Both the position numbers and the translations under genes were made by a program. Under the pieces are notes generated by a model, which saw only the letters and a program-made list of their open reading frames with translations, made no database searches and was not told where the DNA came from. From Bacillota bacterium (GTDB lineage Bacteria > Bacillota > Clostridia > Lachnospirales > Lachnospiraceae): DNA of 64,000 nt. The DNA is taken from positions 124,001 through 188,000 of the forward strand of contig JAEZKA010000035.1 in the NCBI GenBank assembly GCA_023436225.1, given 5' to 3'. Every line of letters begins with the position of its first letter. The first letter of the stretch is position 1. Below, piece after piece: positions 61,984-64,000 of the stretch.

Positions 61984-64000
61984 CTATTCGTTACTGACAA
62001 GCTGTGTATACATACCGTTCCTGGCATATAATTCCTCATGGGTTCCACGTTCCACAACCTTGCCCTTATCCATAACAATGATTTCGTCACAATCCCGTAT
62101 GGTGGATAGTCGATGAGCTACTACGATACAGGTGATTCCCCTGTCCTTAATCGCCTTAACCACCTCGTATTCGGTCTTCGCATCCAGTGCACTGGTCGCC
62201 TCATCCAATATGATAATGGTGGGATCACCGGCAAGCACTCTGGCAATCTCCATTCTTTGACGCTGTCCGCCAGAGAAATCCTTACCACCCTCCATGATTT
62301 TGTAGCTGTAACCGCCGTCGCGCTGCATGATATCCTCATGAAGACTTGCATCTCTTGCAGCCATGATCATCTCAAAATCCTCGATGGAGTTATCCCACAT
62401 TCTGATATTATTTGCTATGGTATCTTCAAACAGGATGATATCCTGGTCTACAACAGACAAAGAGCCTGTAAAAATCTCATGGTTTATTTCCTTTAAGGGC
62501 TTGCCGTCAAAGAGGATCTCTCCGCTCCAGGGTGTATACAATCCGGAGATCAGCTTTGATAGGGTGGATTTCCCGCAACCGCTTGAGCCGACGAAGGCAA
62601 CTCGACTCCCTTGCTTCAGGGTCAGATTAAAATCCTCAATCAGGGGTTCACTTAATCTTGAGTAACCAAAGGTAATATGTTTCATTTCAAGCTGTCCGCT
62701 CAACTTATCATAAGATTCCAAGACATTTCCACCACTGTATTCCACATCGGGAGGATAGTTCATAATATCCTCGATCCGTTCCATGTTGGTTCTCATTTCG
62801 CTGATCGACTGCCCGGTAGAAATCAGGGACTGTGCCGGTGCATTAAAGGACCCCATGAACCCCTGGAATGCCAGAATCATACCTACGGTAAACTTTCCCT
62901 GCATCGTCAGTGCTACACCGATCATCAGTATGGCAACATTAATAATGGTGGATACAAGGGCCGGAACCGCTCCAAAATATTGATTTAGTTTCGCGTATTT
63001 GACAGAAGAGGTATTTACTGCTGCCTGGTATCCTGACCATTTCTCAAAAAATCCGTTTTCGGCACCGGAGGCTTTGATGGTTTCGATCATCTCGATCCCG
63101 GCAACGGTTGCTCCGGCCAGTTTACCGCTGTCACGCATTTGAACTCTGGTAATGTTTACTCTCTTTTTGGAGATTAGACCTGCAAGACCGATATTAATGA
63201 CAACCGAACATAGTCCGATCAGTGTAAGCAGCGGGCTATAACGGAGCATAACCACAAGATAAAAGAGGAGCATCACAAAATTCAGCCATAGGGGTGCAAG
63301 CTGCTTGATCAATGAGGAAGCAACTCCTTCGTTTGAGCTTTGTCTGGAAGTAATATCACCTGCCATACGTTGAGAAAAGAACTCCATCGGCATACGAAGA
63401 ACATGCCACATAAAGGTAGAGTTTGCGACAATCGCAAGCTTGCCCTCAATCTTAAGCATATAGATCGCATTGATCCAGCTTACAACAATCTGAATGAGCG
63501 CAATTCCTGCCATCGCAAAAAGTAACGGATAAAGCCAGCTGTCATTCAGCCCGGTGAGCAGCACATCCATAAAGATCCGTGAAAAGACAGGATTAATAAT
63601 ACCGATCAGAGAGGTTATGGTTGTGGTAAGTATAATAAATGCAAAGGCTGCTCCGGTACCCTTCAAACGCTTTTTGGCAAAACCAATGATTGACTTCGGT
63701 TTTCCGCCCGGCTCAAAGTTCTCGGTCGGCGTAAACTGCAGGCATACCCCTGTAAATGCCTCATCAAATTGTTCCATCGGAATGCGCATGGAACCCTTTG
63801 CAGGATCGTTAATGATCGCATGATCGCCCCTGAAGCCGTTCAGTACAACAAAATGGTTGAAATTCCAATGGATGATACAGGGAAAGCTGCCATTCTCCTT
63901 TAACTCACTTGGCTCATAACGATAACCCTTTGCGGTAAATCCGTAATACCTTGCTGCCTTCAGTATATTTACTGCACTTGAGCCATCACGTGATACTCCG
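61984..64000 (-). CDS. C39 peptidase-ABC exporter of NHLM type (N-terminus beyond window)
   Basis: The frame stays open from the stop at 61984 to the right edge, at least 671 residues. The right part is the C-terminal half of a C39 peptidase domain: GVSRDGSSAVNILKAARYYG, then IIHWNFNHFVVLNGF with the catalytic His and INDPAKGS with the Asp; the catalytic Cys is beyond the window. A peptidase-permease join (GGKPKSIIGFAKKRLKG) leads to six membrane helices and an ABC domain with GSSGCGKST, SGGQRQRMEIARVL and IIILDEATSALD. Matches NHLM_micro_ABC1. Cuts double-glycine leaders and exports the core peptide. A start at 63789 is only an internal ATG. Confidence 0.94.
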   Translation of the reverse strand, partial: GVSRDGSSAVNILKAARYYGFTAKGYRYEPSELKENGSFPCIIHWNFNHFVVLNGFRGDHAIINDPAKGSMRIPMEQFDEAFTGVCLQFTPTENFEPGGKPKSIIGFAKKRLKGTGAAFAFIILTTTITSLIGIINPVFSRIFMDVLLTGLNDSWLYPLLFAMAGIALIQIVVSWINAIYMLKIEGKLAIVANSTFMWHVLRMPMEFFSQRMAGDITSRQSSNEGVASSLIKQLAPLWLNFVMLLFYLVVMLRYSPLLTLIGLCSVVINIGLAGLISKKRVNITRVQMRDSGKLAGATVAGIEMIETIKASGAENGFFEKWSGYQAAVNTSSVKYAKLNQYFGAVPALVSTIINVAILMIGVALTMQGKFTVGMILAFQGFMGSFNAPAQSLISTGQSISEMRTNMERIEDIMNYPPDVEYSGGNVLESYDKLSGQLEMKHITFGYSRLSEPLIEDFNLTLKQGSRVAFVGSSGCGKSTLSKLISGLYTPWSGEILFDGKPLKEINHEIFTGSLSVVDQDIILFEDTIANNIRMWDNSIEDFEMIMAARDASLHEDIMQRDGGYSYKIMEGGKDFSGGQRQRMEIARVLAGDPTIIILDEATSALDAKTEYEVVKAIKDRGITCIVVAHRLSTIRDCDEIIVMDKGKVVERGTHEELYARNGMYTQLVSNE

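Noticed and set aside
63789..63789. ATG as the start of the last ABC transporter
   Set aside because: The frame is open to the window edge and the upstream residues are a C39 peptidase domain, so this is an internal Met.

Overview
The window looks like a low-GC, anaerobic, polysaccharide-degrading Firmicute, most likely a Lachnospiraceae relative of the Clostridium/Lachnoclostridium phytofermentans group. The evidence is an [FeFe]-hydrogenase operon of the Hnd type, clostripain-type protease, many ATPase-less sugar ABC importers, plant and host glycan hydrolases (GH9, GH30, GH2, GH29), YesM- and AgrC-type sensor kinases, strong AGGAGG ribosome sites with frequent TTG/GTG starts, and AT-rich spacers. 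No rRNA, tRNA or CRISPR array was seen.

Layout. 1-12.5 kb: end-truncated YesM-type sensor kinase, an unusual DUF6873-like/radical-SAM fusion protein, an SGNH hydrolase, a long RecQ helicase, a secreted C11 protease, a Big_2 surface protein and a LytTR/AgrC-like two-component pair. 12.5-16.6 kb: a Fur-box-preceded siderophore ABC importer. 16.8-21.2 kb: hndABCD hydrogenase operon whose HndC lacks the usual C-terminal two-[4Fe-4S] domain. 21.5-36.4 kb: one long minus-strand cluster: CBM-like/solute-binding fusion, two permeases, NHL/TPR membrane protein, YIP1-family protein, DUF5696 lipoprotein, two more permeases, a second solute-binding lipoprotein and a GH30 lipoprotein. 36.8-39 kb: a small membrane protein and a GSDH-type sugar dehydrogenase. 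39-50.5 kb: GH29 fucosidase, GH2 beta-galactosidase with its own LplBC-type importer, and a GH9 cellulase lipoprotein. 51-55.2 kb: nucleotidyltransferase, NahK-like kinase and GalE (the Leloir/lacto-N-biose salvage set) divergent from a PocR-AraC regulator. 55.3-57.3 kb: a graveyard of gene fragments around hpt. 57.5-64 kb: a RiPP/bacteriocin locus with a Nif11-type precursor, a Cys-rich double-glycine peptide, an ECF sigma factor and two NHLM-type ABC exporters, one running off the window with its C39 peptidase domain.

How it fits together: secreted hydrolases release oligosaccharides, several importers that must borrow a shared ATPase bring them in, GH2/GH29 and the GalE-NahK-nucleotidyltransferase set feed sugars to glycolysis, and the Hnd hydrogenase disposes of reductant as H2. 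Two parts look least described: the DUF5696/YIP1/NHL double-importer cluster and the sigma-factor-linked RiPP export locus. Three short, related polysaccharide-deacetylase 3' remnants and a multi-gene scar show repeated rearrangement at the glycan loci.
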